This document shows positions 1 to 13,697 of a stretch of DNA of 64,000 bases, piece by piece (position 1 is the stretch's first letter; every line of letters begins with the position of its first letter). The notes beneath the pieces were generated by a model. That model searched no databases, was not told the DNA's origin, and saw nothing but the letters and a program-made list of their open reading frames with translations. The stretch is from Datisca glomerata (taxonomy: Eukaryota; Streptophyta; Magnoliopsida; Cucurbitales; Datiscaceae): contig QANY01009387.1 of NCBI GenBank assembly GCA_003255025.1, positions 2,356,001 to 2,420,000 on the forward strand, read 5' to 3'. The translations under genes and the position numbers were made by a program.

Positions 1-432
1 CTTCAAAATTTAAGAGAGAAAATCGAAAACCACAAATGATTGCACAGAAAGAGAACATAAAATTAAATTAAACTATCTAAAAGTATGAATTCTCAAGAAA
101 TGTTATCTAGAGAAATGGATTTTCATTCATATTTTTAATTAGAAATGATTTTCATTCATATGTAAGAGGATTAAATAGAATATTTTTTTAAATTAGAAGA
201 CTAAAATATTTAATTTAAAAGACTATGATCACATAGAAAAAGTAAGAAGATTAAAAATTATATTATAGATAACATGACTCTTAATAAGGTCATGTTTTCA
301 CACGAGTACTATAATTAGTCGTTGTTTATCCAAACGTGAGAGAGTTAATAAGCTGAATGGAGGAAACACACGTTAATGGGGCGTTCTAATCCGACTGAAC
401 TTCCTCCAACTTCATTGACTCGCTTCCCTCCA

Positions 433-509
433 TTTATATTATAGAATAGCAGGGTAGAACTCAAAACTTGCCCTAAACTTTGTTTATACCCCTTACCGCA
501 CAGAAGTCT
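433..509 (+). promoter_or_regulatory. Probable core promoter and short 5' leader of the LWD1-like gene
   Basis: A TATA-like stretch (TTTATATTATAG, about 433-444) lies some 70 bases before the chosen ATG. The bases between are AC-rich and could be the leader. The first 430 bases of the window are AT-rich and hold nothing else I can name. Inferred from position and composition only. Confidence 0.35.
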
Positions 510-1550
510 ATGGGGGCGAGTAGCGACCCAAATCAAGACGGCTCTGACGAGCAGCAGAAGCGGTCTGAGATCTACACTTATGAGGCACCTTGGCATATCT
601 ATGCTATGAACTGGAGTGTTCGCCGAGACAAGAAATATCGACTTGCCATCGCCAGCCTTCTCGAGCAGTACCCCAACCGGGTTGAGATTGTCCAGCTTGA
701 TGACTCCAACGGTGAAATCCGTTCCGATCCTAACCTCTCCTTCGAGCATCCGTATCCTCCCACGAAGACCATTTTCATTCCCGACAAGGAGTGCCAACGG
801 CCCGACCTGCTCGCTACCTCTAGCGACTTCCTCCGCGTCTGGCGCATCTCCGACGACTCTTCTTCCGTGGACCTCAAAAGCCTTCTCAACGGCAACAAGA
901 ACAGCGAGTTCTGCGGGCCCCTCACTTCTTTTGATTGGAATGAGGCTGAACCTAAGCGCATCGGTACTTCCAGCATCGACACCACCTGCACCATCTGGGA
1001 CATCGAGAGGGAGACTGTCGACACCCAGCTCATCGCTCACGACAAGGAGGTCTACGACATTGCCTGGGGTGGTGTCGGCGTCTTTGCTTCCGTCTCTGCT
1101 GACGGCTCCGTCCGCGTCTTTGATCTTCGCGACAAGGAGCACTCCACCATCATCTACGAGAGCTCCGAGCCAGACACTCCATTGGTTCGCCTTGGCTGGA
1201 ACAAGCAGGATCCTAGATACATGGCCACCATCATCATGGACAGTGCCAAAGTTGTCGTGCTCGATATCCGCTTCCCTACGCTCCCTGTTGTGGAGTTACA
1301 GAGGCATCAGGCTAGTGTGAATGCTATTGCCTGGGCTCCACACAGCTCTTGCCACATTTGCACCGCTGGGGACGATTCGCAGGCCTTAATTTGGGACTTG
1401 TCCTCAATGGGGCAGCCTGTCGAAGGTGGTCTAGACCCCATTCTCGCATACACAGCTGGGGCAGAAATCGAGCAGCTACAGTGGTCCTCTTCCCAGCCGG
1501 ATTGGGTTGCGATTGCCTTCTCAACCAAGCTTCAGATTCTAAGGGTCTGA
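510..1550 (+). CDS. LWD1: LWD1/AN11-like WD40-repeat protein
   Basis: Single-exon gene of 346 codons plus TGA. The start is the ATG at 510, giving [19 protein letters not shown], which matches the N-terminus I know for Arabidopsis LWD1/ATAN11, itself 346 aa; the open frame reaches upstream to 480 only through a TTG. Several WD40 blades are visible, with WD-type ends such as TIWD, RVFD and ALIWD. The family (LIGHT-REGULATED WD1/2, relatives of petunia AN11 and TTG1) forms a beta-propeller scaffold. LWD1 works with TCP factors to activate clock genes such as CCA1 and PRR9 and affects flowering time; AN11/TTG1 act in MYB-bHLH-WD complexes. The clock role here is inferred from close similarity. 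The coding sequence is rich in C at third positions, unlike the AT-rich flanks, and shows no breaks. Confidence 0.95.
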   Translation: MGASSDPNQDGSDEQQKRSEIYTYEAPWHIYAMNWSVRRDKKYRLAIASLLEQYPNRVEIVQLDDSNGEIRSDPNLSFEHPYPPTKTIFIPDKECQRPDLLATSSDFLRVWRISDDSSSVDLKSLLNGNKNSEFCGPLTSFDWNEAEPKRIGTSSIDTTCTIWDIERETVDTQLIAHDKEVYDIAWGGVGVFASVSADGSVRVFDLRDKEHSTIIYESSEPDTPLVRLGWNKQDPRYMATIIMDSAKVVVLDIRFPTLPVVELQRHQASVNAIAWAPHSSCHICTAGDDSQALIWDLSSMGQPVEGGLDPILAYTAGAEIEQLQWSSSQPDWVAIAFSTKLQILRV

Positions 1551-4500
1551 TGCATGTGAGTAATTCCCTGTACTTATCTTCCATAACCGAATTTAAGTGA
1601 GTTTATACTTTGTAGTGCCTTTCAACAGCTCTTTGCTCTTGTATTATTTCCTCGACAAAACACTGGAGTCATGCTTCTAACTGTTGCACGTCTTTCTACT
1701 TCAAACGTAACTGTAATTTGTCAATCAGTTGTGCTCCCGTTTGCAAATTTGCGTTCCATTCTTTTATGTGCATTTAAACCAAGCTCTGTCTTCGAGGATT
1801 GAGTGCATTGTTTTAGTAAGAAACAGAAAAAATCTCACTAAAGGAGAGGAGATGTACACCAATTGGTGGATAAGCAATCTGACCAAAACAAAACGTAAAT
1901 CTGTCTGTACAAGCAGCAGACCAATATTAAAAGGACTCAAGTATTTTTAGGACTTCCGCAGTTTATGTAGATGTAAAGCCTCTACTTTACATCCAATGTG
2001 CAGAAGTCTTCATGGAGTATCAAGGGTTCTGTTCATTATGATTAGTTCCTGTTATGCCTTGATTTAACATCTTATTTAATTTTGCGGTCTTCCATCCATC
2101 GTTGAAGCTATATAGAAATTAATTTAGCACATGAGGAATGGGTTTAGATTGACTGCCAAGAGTTGCACCGACAGGAAACAAAGGTCATTTTGTCAGTTAG
2201 TCAAGACCGATAATAGCAGCCATAGTATTTAAGGGGGTCAACGAGGTGGATGGTTTATGAATAGGCAATCATCTAACCCCTTTTAAGTATGATGGTTAAT
2301 AGGACCCCTTCATTTTCTAAGGTAGGCAAAATATTAGTAATTTAAATTGGATGTGTGCCAGAGATCTTTGAGAAAAACAAGAAGAGCTGAATGGATGCTT
2401 ACAACTTGCGTGAAGGTATGTAATCTGGAGGCAGAAAAGACTTTGTGACTTTAGGAAAAAGTCTTTCCCAAGTTTATGGAGATTTAAAGTTGGTTTGTGG
2501 ATTATTTGGATGAATTGGAGCACTAAATTGAGGCAAGTGGCTAAACTGATAAGATGCAGTAATGTGATGATTTGCACGAACAACATGATACTGAAAACGT
2601 GAAACGTCTTAAGCCTGCTATTAGGCCTTGAAAGGATCTGTACGAATGCAAGTTTAAATTTTTTTATTTCCTGGCTTATAATCTTTTGGATCATTTGGCA
2701 GAAGAGGAATTTTAGAATGTTTGAAAGAGGAAAAATTATGTTTATAGGTTGGAGGAAGTTTTTATTTTCTTATAGGATTGGACTAATGTTTTTAGTCCTC
2801 TTTCTCAAGTAGACTTCTTTGTAGTCTGGTTTTTTGTTTTCACCTGTACCTGTTCCTTGTATAGCCCTTTGGGCCCTTTTGTGAATAATACTTATTCTTT
2901 ACCTGATAAGAGGAAAATATGATGCTGAAAAGGGAGTGAAGTCTATGTGTGCGATTGAATCACAAAAACCTCCACACCACACTGATTAGTGAGACTGATG
3001 GAGGATTGACCATATATGAAGCCTGTTTTCTTTGGGCTAAGCATACTTTGTCAGTAATGATTCTCGACTACATTTTATACTTGTCTTTTTTACGATTCCA
3101 TGCATCGGTGCGACCTTAGAGTGTGTTCCACTGCAGCTTGCATGTTGCTTCCCCTTCCCAAAATTGTCAGCTCTACATATTGAAATCAGGAGATTGCCTC
3201 AAACTTCCACCTTCGTAGATCATGCATAAATGCAAATTTAAACTGGCTTTTGGCCTTTTCATAATTTCTTTTTTAATACATAACTGACCTACAAGTAGAT
3301 TGGTATTTTTTCATCACTATTTTGTATTAGAATTTTAGCACGTTATTCTTGTGTCAAAGACATGAAGTTGATGCATAAATTCACATCAGTCAATGTCTCA
3401 TACTAGTGTAACTTGTAAGGGGTAATTTGTTACAAGAGAGTGTTAACTGTTGGATTAGGGGAATCTTAAAAGTGATGAAAAATGTGATTGAGAGAAAGTT
3501 AGATATATGGAAAGTGATTTACCATGTTCGGTGCTATATTGGGAACATATTAGTGTATCATGTATGACTAACTATGATTAACTAATCTTAAAAATGTTAG
3601 ATTACTTTGTTTGTTATGCGTATTTGTTGGTTAGGTAAGTTGCCTATTAAATTTTTCAATACATAATTATTCAATAAATAAAAAATAGTCTTTATAGGAA
3701 CACCAATTACCCGATATAATTACAAAAAACAAAAGAAAATTTGATTTTCCCTATTTTACCCATTGGTCGGAAGTAAAAAGTAAGGACAAAATGGGAAGAC
3801 TAAATATTCAAACATTTCTAGAACATAATGTACCTTAATTTTGGAGTGTTTCACATTACCTCAAGCTCAAATATGATGTACCAATTTTGGAGTGTTTCTC
3901 ATTGTCTCAAATGGAGATAGTCGTAAGATTTCCACAATCTCGGATTTTCTCATTTATCTTTTTACCAAATAAAGCAATTTTCACATGGAGATTTTTGGAA
4001 TCTCACATGGCCTCAAATCAAATGACCCCCAAGTGTGTCTTGTATTGTTCAATGCTTATGATGAATTCAAGAGCGAATATTCTGTTGCCATAATCAGTTT
4101 GCTGAATAGAACTATTCTTTGCGACATGGAGGGCAAATTTGTTTGCTGATTATAGTGTAACATGATGAAAAGGCAATTCAAATATAGGTTGGTCCTGAAA
4201 AGGACCTGGGGAAATTAGACATTGATTAGCTTGTTCATAGAGAATACGATTGTTAGAATGGTGAATATTGGATCAAATAGAGACTTCATGGAAAACACAA
4301 TGAATTTTGTTTACAAAGTATGTGTAACTGGCTCATGACCTGGAATTGCTACCTAAAAGGAAGGATGTAGCAATCCTGTCTTGCCTTCTAATATGTTTAA
4401 TATTCTCCTGGGATTTCTAGAAACTCAATATAATGTATTATTGGATACAGAATTTTGCGTGAACCTCAGATGATAAATGGTGGAAGTTCGCTTTTGTTGT

Positions 4501-6555
4501 AGTGTAGGTAGTCATTTATTTACCATTAGTAAGACTTTCTTTCCTTTCCTTTCTTTTCTTGTCCTTCATTACCGCTTTTGGCATCGTTGATTGGGATAGA
4601 GTAAGGAGGAAGTGATGACAAAAAGTAAAATGAATATGAAAGTAGGTATCTACTTCATGGGACAAGGAGTTGCATCAAGCTTTTACTTCTTTATACCTTA
4701 TTAACGAAAAGAAGGGCAAGAAAAGACCCAGTTTTTAGTGAAGTGTTGCTTAGAAAGCCTGATGAATAAGATATTAATAAAAGCCAAAGGCTTACGAAAA
4801 ATTATGAAACCTGTAAACAATGTTGTTGTTTGAAAGATTTTGAAGTATGAAACGTGTTTGTAGCATATATTCTGTGAAAGCTTGATAGCAGTTTCCAGTA
4901 CTAGTTAAGATTAGAATGTGTTTTGGGTAGACTTGCTATTGGCCCATATTTGATCAGAAAAACAGGGAATCCAATTTAGATTGAATATCAGTTAGGGTCT
5001 GAATTCTCAGTTGCAATCATTGTAAATTAGTCTTTGAAGAACATAAAGTGAGAAAACTGATAGTGTTAGAGAGAGTGCAGAGATCATCAACAAGCAATCT
5101 TTATGTCTATTATGTTGGTGTTTTGAGCTTTCAGGTTTGTTGCATCCCTTGGTATTATTGTCATTGCTGAAGTGACCGCCAACTCATGCCGCCGTTGATA
5201 GTAATAGTGGATGAGAAAAAGGACCATGACGGTATTATAGTTTCTGGTAATAATTTTTTTTTTGTGGTTAGTGTTTCTGGTCATAACTTATGGAAGGAGG
5301 GAGAGGGCCACATATGAAACACAGTATGATGGGGTCGGATAATCAGACAAGTCTGGACCATGTTATGTAGTAATGGTTAGCTCTTATACTTCCTGTGTGT
5401 GTTACTACCGGATGATGCAATTAACATCTTGGTGAGGGATACAGCGGTTTCAGCTTTTTATAACTTTGGCGCTAGATGAACTTGTGGGTGGTAGACTCGT
5501 CATTCTTCGTAAAGGTTACTCACGGGCGGTAGACTCTTCTTTTCTTGATCAGTCTTACAACTCGAGTCTAGGCACTTTTTTGAATGCTTTCGGGAAAGTC
5601 CGACTATTTCTTCCACGTGGTATGGACTCTTCTTCCTTTTCTTTTTCCGCGTTCTAAGTCCTTTGGCTTTTGAATCGCCTGGAAAATTGATAGTTCTTAG
5701 GCTATACTATGCTTTAGGTCCTGAACTGACTCTTTTTTTCATTTTGGTTCCTAACATTATGCTAAAGCTTCCATGACAAAACTGATTGTTTGACACATTA
5801 AATACCTAGTTAGCAATGTGTACACGTCATGATATTGCCGTAGATCTCATCGTGTGTATAATGTTTCACTTATGAAGTAGACAATAAGGACTTGATTGAC
5901 TACTTAAAAAAAAGACTCTGATTGACATTGGTTTAAAAGATGAAGACTAACATGATCTGAAAAAAAACGGGTCATAATTCAAGGATTGAATGAGCAGCTT
6001 AGCTTAATTTTTAATTAGAAGAGAGATAAGAATGGTATTTAGAAGTTGCAACGATGTGATATTGTTTATAGGGAAATTTTGAAGGTCTTCATTATTTTCT
6101 TCAATAGAGAGTGAAACAGTTCTTACTTGTGCAACCATTGCAGCAAATGGCCGAGGCATTTGAAACGAGTAAAGAGAAAAAAGCACGAAGAGGAATAACT
6201 AAACCAGCTGCTTATATCGCAGAGGTTTCTGAATCACGAGGTCTACTTCTTTTGCTACCTGACTCGGTTGCTAAGACTAAGATAGAGACGAGCCTTGTAG
6301 GTATAAAATTAGTAAAGAAAAGGAAGAGGTCTATGGTCCTTGCTTCTGATGATCAGAAGTAAAATCACAGAAAGAGCGTAGAAGAAGTAGGTGAGCAGAT
6401 ATAACCATAGGATTAGAAAACTCTACATCCTATGATATGAATCCAAGCATCACGATGAGGGCACCAAGTGTGCTCCAAACTGAGGGGTTTATGATCCTCT
6501 AAGTTCATAACCAATCGAATTATGTTTTTCAAGCTAACACAGGCGGAGTGGGTCT
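1551..6555. other. Intergenic region, no gene recognised
   Basis: AT-rich DNA between the LWD1-like gene and a LINE insertion. The first few hundred bases are presumably the LWD1 3' UTR and terminator. At about 2820-2920 the text resembles the 3' tail of a plant LINE (a run naming the TTTGGGCCCTTTTGTGAATAA pattern in part), but no coding remnant is attached. Open frames here, for example 6111-6362, are short and resemble nothing I know. No RNA gene was seen. Confidence 0.5.
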
Positions 6556-8050
6556 TGGCTTTCCTCATATATATATATATATAAACAAAAAGCATCAGCA
6601 CAAACAGACTACGACAGATCTAAAAACAAAGATTAAAAAACGCAATGAGGATCAGAATTCTCCCACCACCACCGAAGAGGAAAATGAGGAGAAGCTAAAT
6701 GAGCCAGACGGTCTGGCACAGAATTCGTGGACCTCTGAATGTGGCGAAAAGAAATGTTCGGACAGAACTGAGAGCTGCGTTTGATATCTTCGATGAGGCC
6801 CCCAGCAACCGATGTCAGCTCCTCCCTCGAGGCTAAACCAGCATTGAGAGAGGAATTATCAGATTCCACCAGATGCACCAGACATTTTTTCTAGTTGAGG
6901 AAGTTCAAAGCATAGAGAAGAGCGAGAGGTTCCACTTCAAGAGCGGGGAGATCCCCTTTCACAATACCCAGACCCGTGCCCCCACTAATAGCCGTGGAAG
7001 CATCCGCATTCAACTTTAGAAGTCCCACATCAGGGGGACACCAAGACGCAGGCTTGCTAACGGAAGAACGGGAAGGAGAGCTATTAGACCAGCAGTTATC
7101 TATCCAAGCATGGAAAAAATTCTCAGCAGCGACAAAAATTTCCTTATCAAACAAAGACCAAGAGTCCTTAACACCATCGAAACTGACCCAATTAAAGTGG
7201 CTCCACGCCTTCCGGAGCATTACAGAACGGACAGAAACCCTCCACATTCACCCCCTTCTCGCAAGATTAAGAAAAGTGGGGAGAGGGAGAATATTGTGTG
7301 CAGCTTTCCAAAGGAAGATCCTAACCTTTTGAGGAACATTTATGGCCCAAAGACGCTTTCACCGAGCAGCTACGGAACCCGAGTTAGACGTTTCAGCCCA
7401 ACAACGCGATTGGAGAGCCAAATGGTATCCCCGAACGGACCGAGTAAGAGCCATGCTTCTCAAAATTCCAAAGCAGCGAATCATCCCTCCTACCAGCAGG
7501 CATAAGGATGGACAAGATAGAATTAACATCCTCGTCGGGGAACGCTTCCTGAAGCTTAGCCTTAATCCACCCATTCTCCCCAAGGAAGTCAGCCACCAAC
7601 AGATTCTGAAACAGGGGATTACAGCTAGACACCTTAAAAGTAGATGGACGAGGGAGCCAAGGGTCTTTAGCCACATAGACCGACCGCCTGTTCTCGATTC
7701 TCCAACTCAAGCCCTTCGCTAGGAGATCTTTTCCCCATAATATGCTCTAAAAAGGAGGACGATCGAAAATACTTAGCTTTTAAAACACGGCCTACCAACA
7801 AATTCGGGTACAGAAGAAGACGCCACCCTTGCTTGGCGAGGAGCGTTTGATTGAAACAAGTGAGAGAACGAAAACCCAAACCACTCTTGCTTTTCGAAGG
7901 CAAAGTTTATCCCAAACAAGTCAATGGATTTTAGCCCGCGAGACAGTACTTCCCACCAGAACCGAGCCACTAAAGACCGTAACTCATCACAAAAATAAAC
8001 TGAAATTTTAAAACAGGACAAAGCGTACAATGTGATGGCTTTCCTTATAT
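6556..8050 (-). mobile_element. 5'-truncated LINE (non-LTR retrotransposon) with target-site duplications
   Basis: The body is 6571-8035 on the minus strand. It is flanked by TGGCTTTCCTCATAT (6556-6570) and TGGCTTTCCTTATAT (8036-8050), a 15-bp duplication with one mismatch. The 3' end on minus is a (TA)n-rich tail, as in many plant LINEs. Only the C-terminal third of ORF2 survives: the GLGFR...LLAKQGWR region (about 7890-7760), the KDPWLPRP region, a zf-RVT-like block (NVPQKVRIFLWKAAHN, near 7345-7290) and a type-1 RNase H (LKLNADAS near 7020; HIQRSTNSVPDRLAHLA near 6700). Several frameshifts separate the blocks, so it is dead on arrival, as is typical for incomplete reverse transcription. 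Confidence 0.85.
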
Positions 8051-8458
8051 TTAGTAAGGAGAAGATCACTTAATTCATTCTTGTGTTTAATTAATTTACG
8101 TTGTTTAGAAATAAAAACAATTTTGACGAGTACACGTTCTTATATTTTTCTTTTTCATTTTCACTCATTACATTTATTTGAATCGAACACCATCTTAAAG
8201 GTCACAAGTCAAAAGCATCAATCCGTTGGGATAAAGAACAATACAAATGACAAGCTTTTATTGGTGACTAACATTTGCAGTACAAAGGTCAAAACTATGT
8301 AATCAATTCAATAATAATAATAATAATAATAGTAGTAGTAGTAGTAGTAATAGTATGAGAAAAATATATTAGGTGGCACCCGAAAAAAAATACAAAACAT
8401 ACTAAGAAATATATGTACCAAGTCTCAACATCTAGGTACCACAAACAATCTGTTCTCT

Positions 8459-11400
8459 TTAAAATAACCAGTGTTTCCTTCTTGGCTTCTGTTGAACAAC
8501 ATCTGCGTGAGAAACAACACATCAACCCATCATTTTCTGACAATGACGTCCTTATATATATATGATATATAGGGATACGATTTTGGAGGTAGAAAAAACC
8601 TTGGACTGCATATAGTGAGTTGTAGTGAACCTCAGACCAGAAACTTAACCACAACTCTGTAATAGCTCAAAAGACAAAAACAGCAGTAAGAATACCAACT
8701 TCTCAAAGGTTACAAAAACTAATTAGTAAATCATTTAAACAATTTTCAATAAATATTTAAGAACATCCAACATTTGGGGCCTGTTACCATATAATCCACC
8801 ATAACATGTACCCATAAGTTGTAAATTCAATTTCATTTGGAACTCAAGTAGTCCATTAAATCTTTGGGTAAATTATATAAACCTCTCATGTAGCTTGCCT
8901 TAATTATACGGAACACCCAATCTAGCTATAATTTTAGTTTACCTGTAAGTTAATTCATATTCTCAAGAAGGTGTCTGAGTAATTAAGACAAACTAGAGGA
9001 GAGGTTTGTGTAATTTATCCTATTGTTTTATAGAAACCATAATTCCTTCTTTACCTCATGGGAACATTCGAGGACAGTATAACTTGCTGATGGTAAAGAT
9101 ATTCAAAGTCTTACCACGATTTGGTGCCTGGTATTGTGGCAAAATTTCAATGAAGCATGTGTCTCTGAATGATGTCAAGAGGCAAATCTTTGCTGCAAAC
9201 TGCACATAACAAACAACTTAGAACAACTTTCAAACGTTAGAGAACAGAAAATGACGATATGTGGATTATAAGTGGCGATATGTGGATTATAAGTGGAGAT
9301 GGAGTACGAAGCTGCAAGTTGTTTAAGGGGAGCTCAATTGGAAAAAAAAGATCTAGATGTGTGCGTATGCATGTCTTCAACAGGAAAAAGAAAAGAGTAA
9401 TTCTACCTCGACCAAATAATTGATCAAGTTTTAAGTGATCAAGTGACGTTACAATTATTTATAGGTTATTTTATTAAATCATTTTAATGAATCATCAAAT
9501 ACCAACCTATAAATGATTGTCACATCACTTGGTCACTTACAACTTGATCTATTACTTGGGCACTCTAGAATTATTCAAAAGAAAAATTATGTATTCTTGC
9601 AACATGATGGCATCATTATGCTTTTATTGAAAAATTAAGCTTCATTGAAGAATTAAGAAGCTATTTGGTAGAAACTTACACGAGTAAGCTCAAAACCGCT
9701 AAACTAAGTCTAAAGTTCAATGCAACATAGAACACAACTCGTCCTCCTGCTTCATCCCATCAGATCACTTCATGTCAATTCGAGCTTATACAGAATATTA
9801 CTAGCATAAGTAAAGCAGAAACAAAAGAACTACTCGCCTTGAAAGCATTAGTTTAGCTATGAAGCATGAACCCTTCTTCTAACCTAACGTATCCGTATCA
9901 TACACAGACACTCTCGATACTCTGCTCCTCGTCTCAGACACTTTAAAATAAGTGTTAGAGAATTGGAGCATATTGCCTAGTGTGCGGAACACATCTCAAA
10001 TACATTAGGCCACATGCTATAGCATCTAAACATAGTAACACGCAAATTTAAAACTTCTATGACTCATTTCCTAAATTTTCAAAAAACTTTTTGAACTAAA
10101 TCATGACCAAAACAAAGTAAATAAAGGTCATATCATGAATTGGATGTAATGATGTTTTAGTTGAAAAAGATACAATTGAAAATATTCAGTATTCACAAGA
10201 AATCAATGAAATAGTTAATAGTGTTACAAAAATAAAACAAATATATGAATGCATGCATACCATTAGTGGCTAACTAAAACCATACATGTACACTTGCATG
10301 GTGTGTCTCTAACATGTCGGTCTCCTACTTTTGAGAAATAATGTGTCAAAGCGTATGTATTGTGTCGTGTGTCCATGCTTCTTAGCTCAAAAGCCTGACT
10401 AATAACAATGTTTGGCCTCTATGCGACAGACATTTAATGTCATAAAAAGGATCTGACCAAAAGCTCTACCTATATGCCATTGGAAAGATTGGAGGATAGA
10501 CTTGTGATATATATGTCAATATTTTTCGATTGCCTTTTCTGTTAAGTGGGTGATACGGGTATTTTTTCATGTATCAGTGAAACACACGACAGCATGAAGA
10601 TATGATATGGTACAACTAATTGCAACTTTTTAAGGTAGTCAATCTGAAGCAGCTTGTATATATTGACAAATGAAATACACCTTATCAGCTGCTGCTTGTA
10701 GTGTAACATGGTCTCCCCATTCACCGGATCTGCAAAAATAAGAGATAAGAACTCTCTAAAAAACTAACGAAGGAAAAATTGTGAAGTCGATGTCAAATAG
10801 CAATAGACGTAGGCTTATAGCCACAGACGTAAGGCTTTTATAAATTAAAACAACTGATGTGTCAACCTTAACAGTTAACAATATAACATACTTTGCCATT
10901 TTCTTGTAATAGCGTTTGTACTTCATTGGAACATATCCTTCATAGAGAGAACGATGGTCTTTCAGCTGGAATATGAAAAGGTAATGCGACATAAGTAAAC
11001 TCAAAATTGTCAATTAACTTCATTTCACAACTTGGTCGCGCTCCATCTACCTCCAACATGAGATAATCAAGACAAGTCAACTCCTAAACACCAAAATAAC
11101 CGATATGATAGGCTAGATTTGAGCTGGGGTTTATGAACACCAACAGTCAAGCACATCATATGATAACCCCTTAACAAACAAAGGCTCAATGCTGAGCCCT
11201 GAAAATGGTCACCTCTTATGAATCTAAAGACTTGAAATCTTAAACAAAAATGTCGAAAAGTAACATCTATTATGATGGATCGCTTAAAATTCTTCGCCAA
11301 AAGGCAATGCAGTATCTAATCTACATTTTGTTAAAAGCTGCTTTTATCATTCCTTTTAAAGTTGGCAGTAAGCGGGTGATAAATTCGTGCCCTGACAAAA

Positions 11401-13668
11401 AACCTAGAGAGATTAAGAAAATAATGGTGGGTGGTAATTCATGAGGTCTTGGTGATTATGACTGACTGGCAGTGGTAGCAGAATAGGCACTGTCATTTTT
11501 TACTTTCTGTTCTTTTGATATTCTGAATTATGTTATGAAAATAAATTTCCTCCGCAATAATTTGTGGAATTTCATTTGTTACTTAACCTCCATGTTCGGA
11601 GACTATACGCACCCTTTTTTATCAATTAAAACGAAATGCAACTGTAACTTACACACCAAGTTTAGGGGACATTATAGGCAAGGAATTCTTTACCTGTTTA
11701 ACAATGTCTTTCCGAACATGCTTGTGATACTCGGGTGACTTATAAATCTGGTCTGAAAGTGCCCGAAACTGCAATACAGAAAGCACTCAGTATAGCTTAT
11801 AGGGAATATTTCCACCTATTTCGGAGTGCCCATACCTGACAATTTCCATCTCCAGATACCTTCACTTCACATAAACCATAGACATTTAGTCTGCAACAAA
11901 AAGAAAGGAGATTGACGTAGTTCTTATCAAAGGCTTAATGAGTCCCGAAAAGTTTTATTTGTATTAAGAAATGAGTTGTAGAAAAGATCCCAAAAAGTAT
12001 GAAAAAACATATCTAAACATTTAACTATAAGACTGCCAACATTGATGGAAGTCACTAATCACTATATATGTTCCCAAAGTTGCATTTAAGTGGTCTTATG
12101 TATGTATGCAAATTTTCTCTCTAGTTGGGCTGGAATTAGGAGACAAGCTTCGGTTTACATGAAATATAATTGAGAAACAATATGTTGTGCCTTAACTACT
12201 TTATCTCGACACAAGTAATGATATAATTGCCCCAAATTAATACCTCAATTTCATACAACCATTTAGAGAAACTAGTCAAGTCCCACGTGTGGCACGTGGG
12301 AAAAAACGTTCAATCTTTTATCTATGCAGTAATTTTCATCATTTTTTGTATTGTATAAATAAAAAATGTGTTCAAAATAGTCATTCGAGTTAAATTCTAT
12401 ATAAAGAACTTATATAGAAGATTTATAATTTACAGAAATATGTCTAATTATAATTTTACAGAGCATATGAATTTTGTTAAATAGGTAACTTCATAGATTT
12501 TGCTTAAATATTTATCATCTATCGATGTATATTCTCAAAGCTTTGCACATTGCACATTCTAGTGATGATTAGTCGTTTTGTCATCACTTCTCCACATATT
12601 TATGTGTGCAAGCTGTGAACATAATTTCTATTTCCCCTAAATTTATCGTTGATAGTAATTCTTTTATAAAAAGAAGTACAAAGATATGAAGCTATTTTAA
12701 AAATATGTGTGGTTAGTCAAATTCCTTACCTTTGAAGAAGCCGTTGATGATCCAGACTAGCGTCACTCAGGTTGGGGATATAGGAATTTATCCGTGGGAT
12801 ATGCTGAAACTCATGAAAATTTAATAATGTAAGAAATTCTAGAATAGTCCTTATTTTGAAAAAGTAAATAAAGCCACCCACATTGATGGAGCAACAAATG
12901 ATCCTATAACATCAAGAATATATGCAACAGTCAGATATATCATTCAAAAATAAAAAAGCATGAGCCAGGAACCAATTCAGAATATCTCATCAGCATATAC
13001 AAATATAGAAAAGAGGGATATAAATGATCCTATAATATCAAGAATATATGCGACAGTCAGATATATCATTCAAAAATAAAAATGCACGAGCCAGGAACCA
13101 ATTCGGAATATCTCATCAGCATATACAAATAGAGAAAAGAGGGATATAAAAATCAATAACGAGAAACAAAGCCCAAAAACGTGGAACATCTTAATCATTT
13201 CCTATCATAGTTTGGTAGCACATAACACTTGACACTTATTTCTATTTAATAAAACTTCAAAGTGGTACAAAGATCATTTGCTTATCATATTGCCCAAAGA
13301 TAAACACTTGAATTAATGGATTTCATTAGGAACAAACTTTTGGTACTCCGGAATACACACTCCTTTCTCCCGTGATTGGTTTATTTATGAGAGTCCTGCG
13401 TAAAATTATATGGAACCCCATACAAGAGAACCGAACACGTGCGGAGGAGGGAGTACTTGCTCCCGGGAGTACAGAAAGTGTTTTCAAAAAGTATTGTCCT
13501 TACAGGAACAGGTGCAAGGTTCGACAGGCGTCTTGCAACTTCACCATCTAACTTGGCATACTCTTCAGATAAAACAACAGCAATCATGCGGTCATCCTCA
13601 ATGTCCTGCTGACTGCTCATGGAAGTTGAACTAGAGCATTCTCCGACATTCTGAGTTTCATTCCTCAT
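8459..13668 (-). CDS. OTU-domain cysteine deubiquitinase, nine coding exons
   Basis: Exons assembled by hand on minus: 13668-13504, 12803-12730, 11890-11836, 11768-11694, 10965-10892, 10729-10681, 9199-9115, 8656-8600, 8502-8459. All borders are GT-AG and phases agree; the total is 678 nt, 225 aa. The product begins MRNETQNVGE and ends RRKHWLF. The OTU domain fills residues about 80-210. GDGNCQF holds Asp94 and the nucleophile Cys97, and WSEVHYNSLY supplies His203, so the catalytic triad is complete. The N-terminal block DDRMIAVVLSEEYAKLDGEV is a conserved leader of plant OTU9-12 type enzymes. The family removes ubiquitin from proteins. The start is the first in-frame ATG of the exon; a leader exon at about 14650-14560 is probably noncoding. 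The large introns hold a MITE, a Helitron-like end and a tandem duplication. It is closest in my memory to Arabidopsis At3g02070; the subtype number is unsure. Confidence 0.9.
9398..9573. mobile_element. Foldback MITE in an OTU gene intron
   Basis: About 176 bp that reads as one long imperfect inverted repeat. The left arm, from TAATTCTAC through GATCAAGTTTTAAGTGATCAA to TTATAGGTT, is mirrored by the right arm ending CTAGAATTA. It lies in the intron between exons 10729-10681 and 9199-9115. It codes for nothing. The superfamily is not certain; the ends suggest a TAA/TTA target duplication. Confidence 0.7.
12272..12421 (-). mobile_element. Helitron-like 3' terminus, probably a short non-autonomous copy
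   Basis: On minus the end reads a perfect 9-bp hairpin (TCCCACGTG / CACGTGGGA around a 3-nt loop), then about ten bases and CTAG directly before a host T, which is the standard Helitron 3' end. A candidate 5' TC after a host A lies at 12421 (TCTTCTATATAAG). The 3' end is well supported, the 5' limit is a guess. It lies in the intron between OTU exons 12803-12730 and 11890-11836. Confidence 0.5.
12896..13149. repeat. Tandem duplication of 126 bp in an OTU intron
   Basis: Two head-to-tail copies (12896-13021 and 13022-about 13149), both starting AAATGATCCTATAA and differing at only a few bases. They lie in the intron between exons 13668-13504 and 12803-12730. A recent local duplication with no coding content. 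Confidence 0.85.
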
Positions 13669-13697
13669 ACTCTGGTGTGCAACTATGGACAATTCTT

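Noticed and set aside
345..1142. Long open frame on minus across the LWD1-like gene
   Set aside because: It is a shadow of a GC-rich coding exon; the plus frame gives a clear WD40 protein.
616..1320. Second plus-strand frame in the LWD1-like gene
   Set aside because: Ser/Pro-rich shadow frame of the same exon.
2820..2930. LINE-like 3' tail
   Set aside because: No coding remnant or TSD attached, so not called as an element.
6111..6362. Plus open frame of 83 codons (KKARRGITKPAAYIAEV)
   Set aside because: Basic and protein-like, but I know no family and see no splice context or neighbours to support it.
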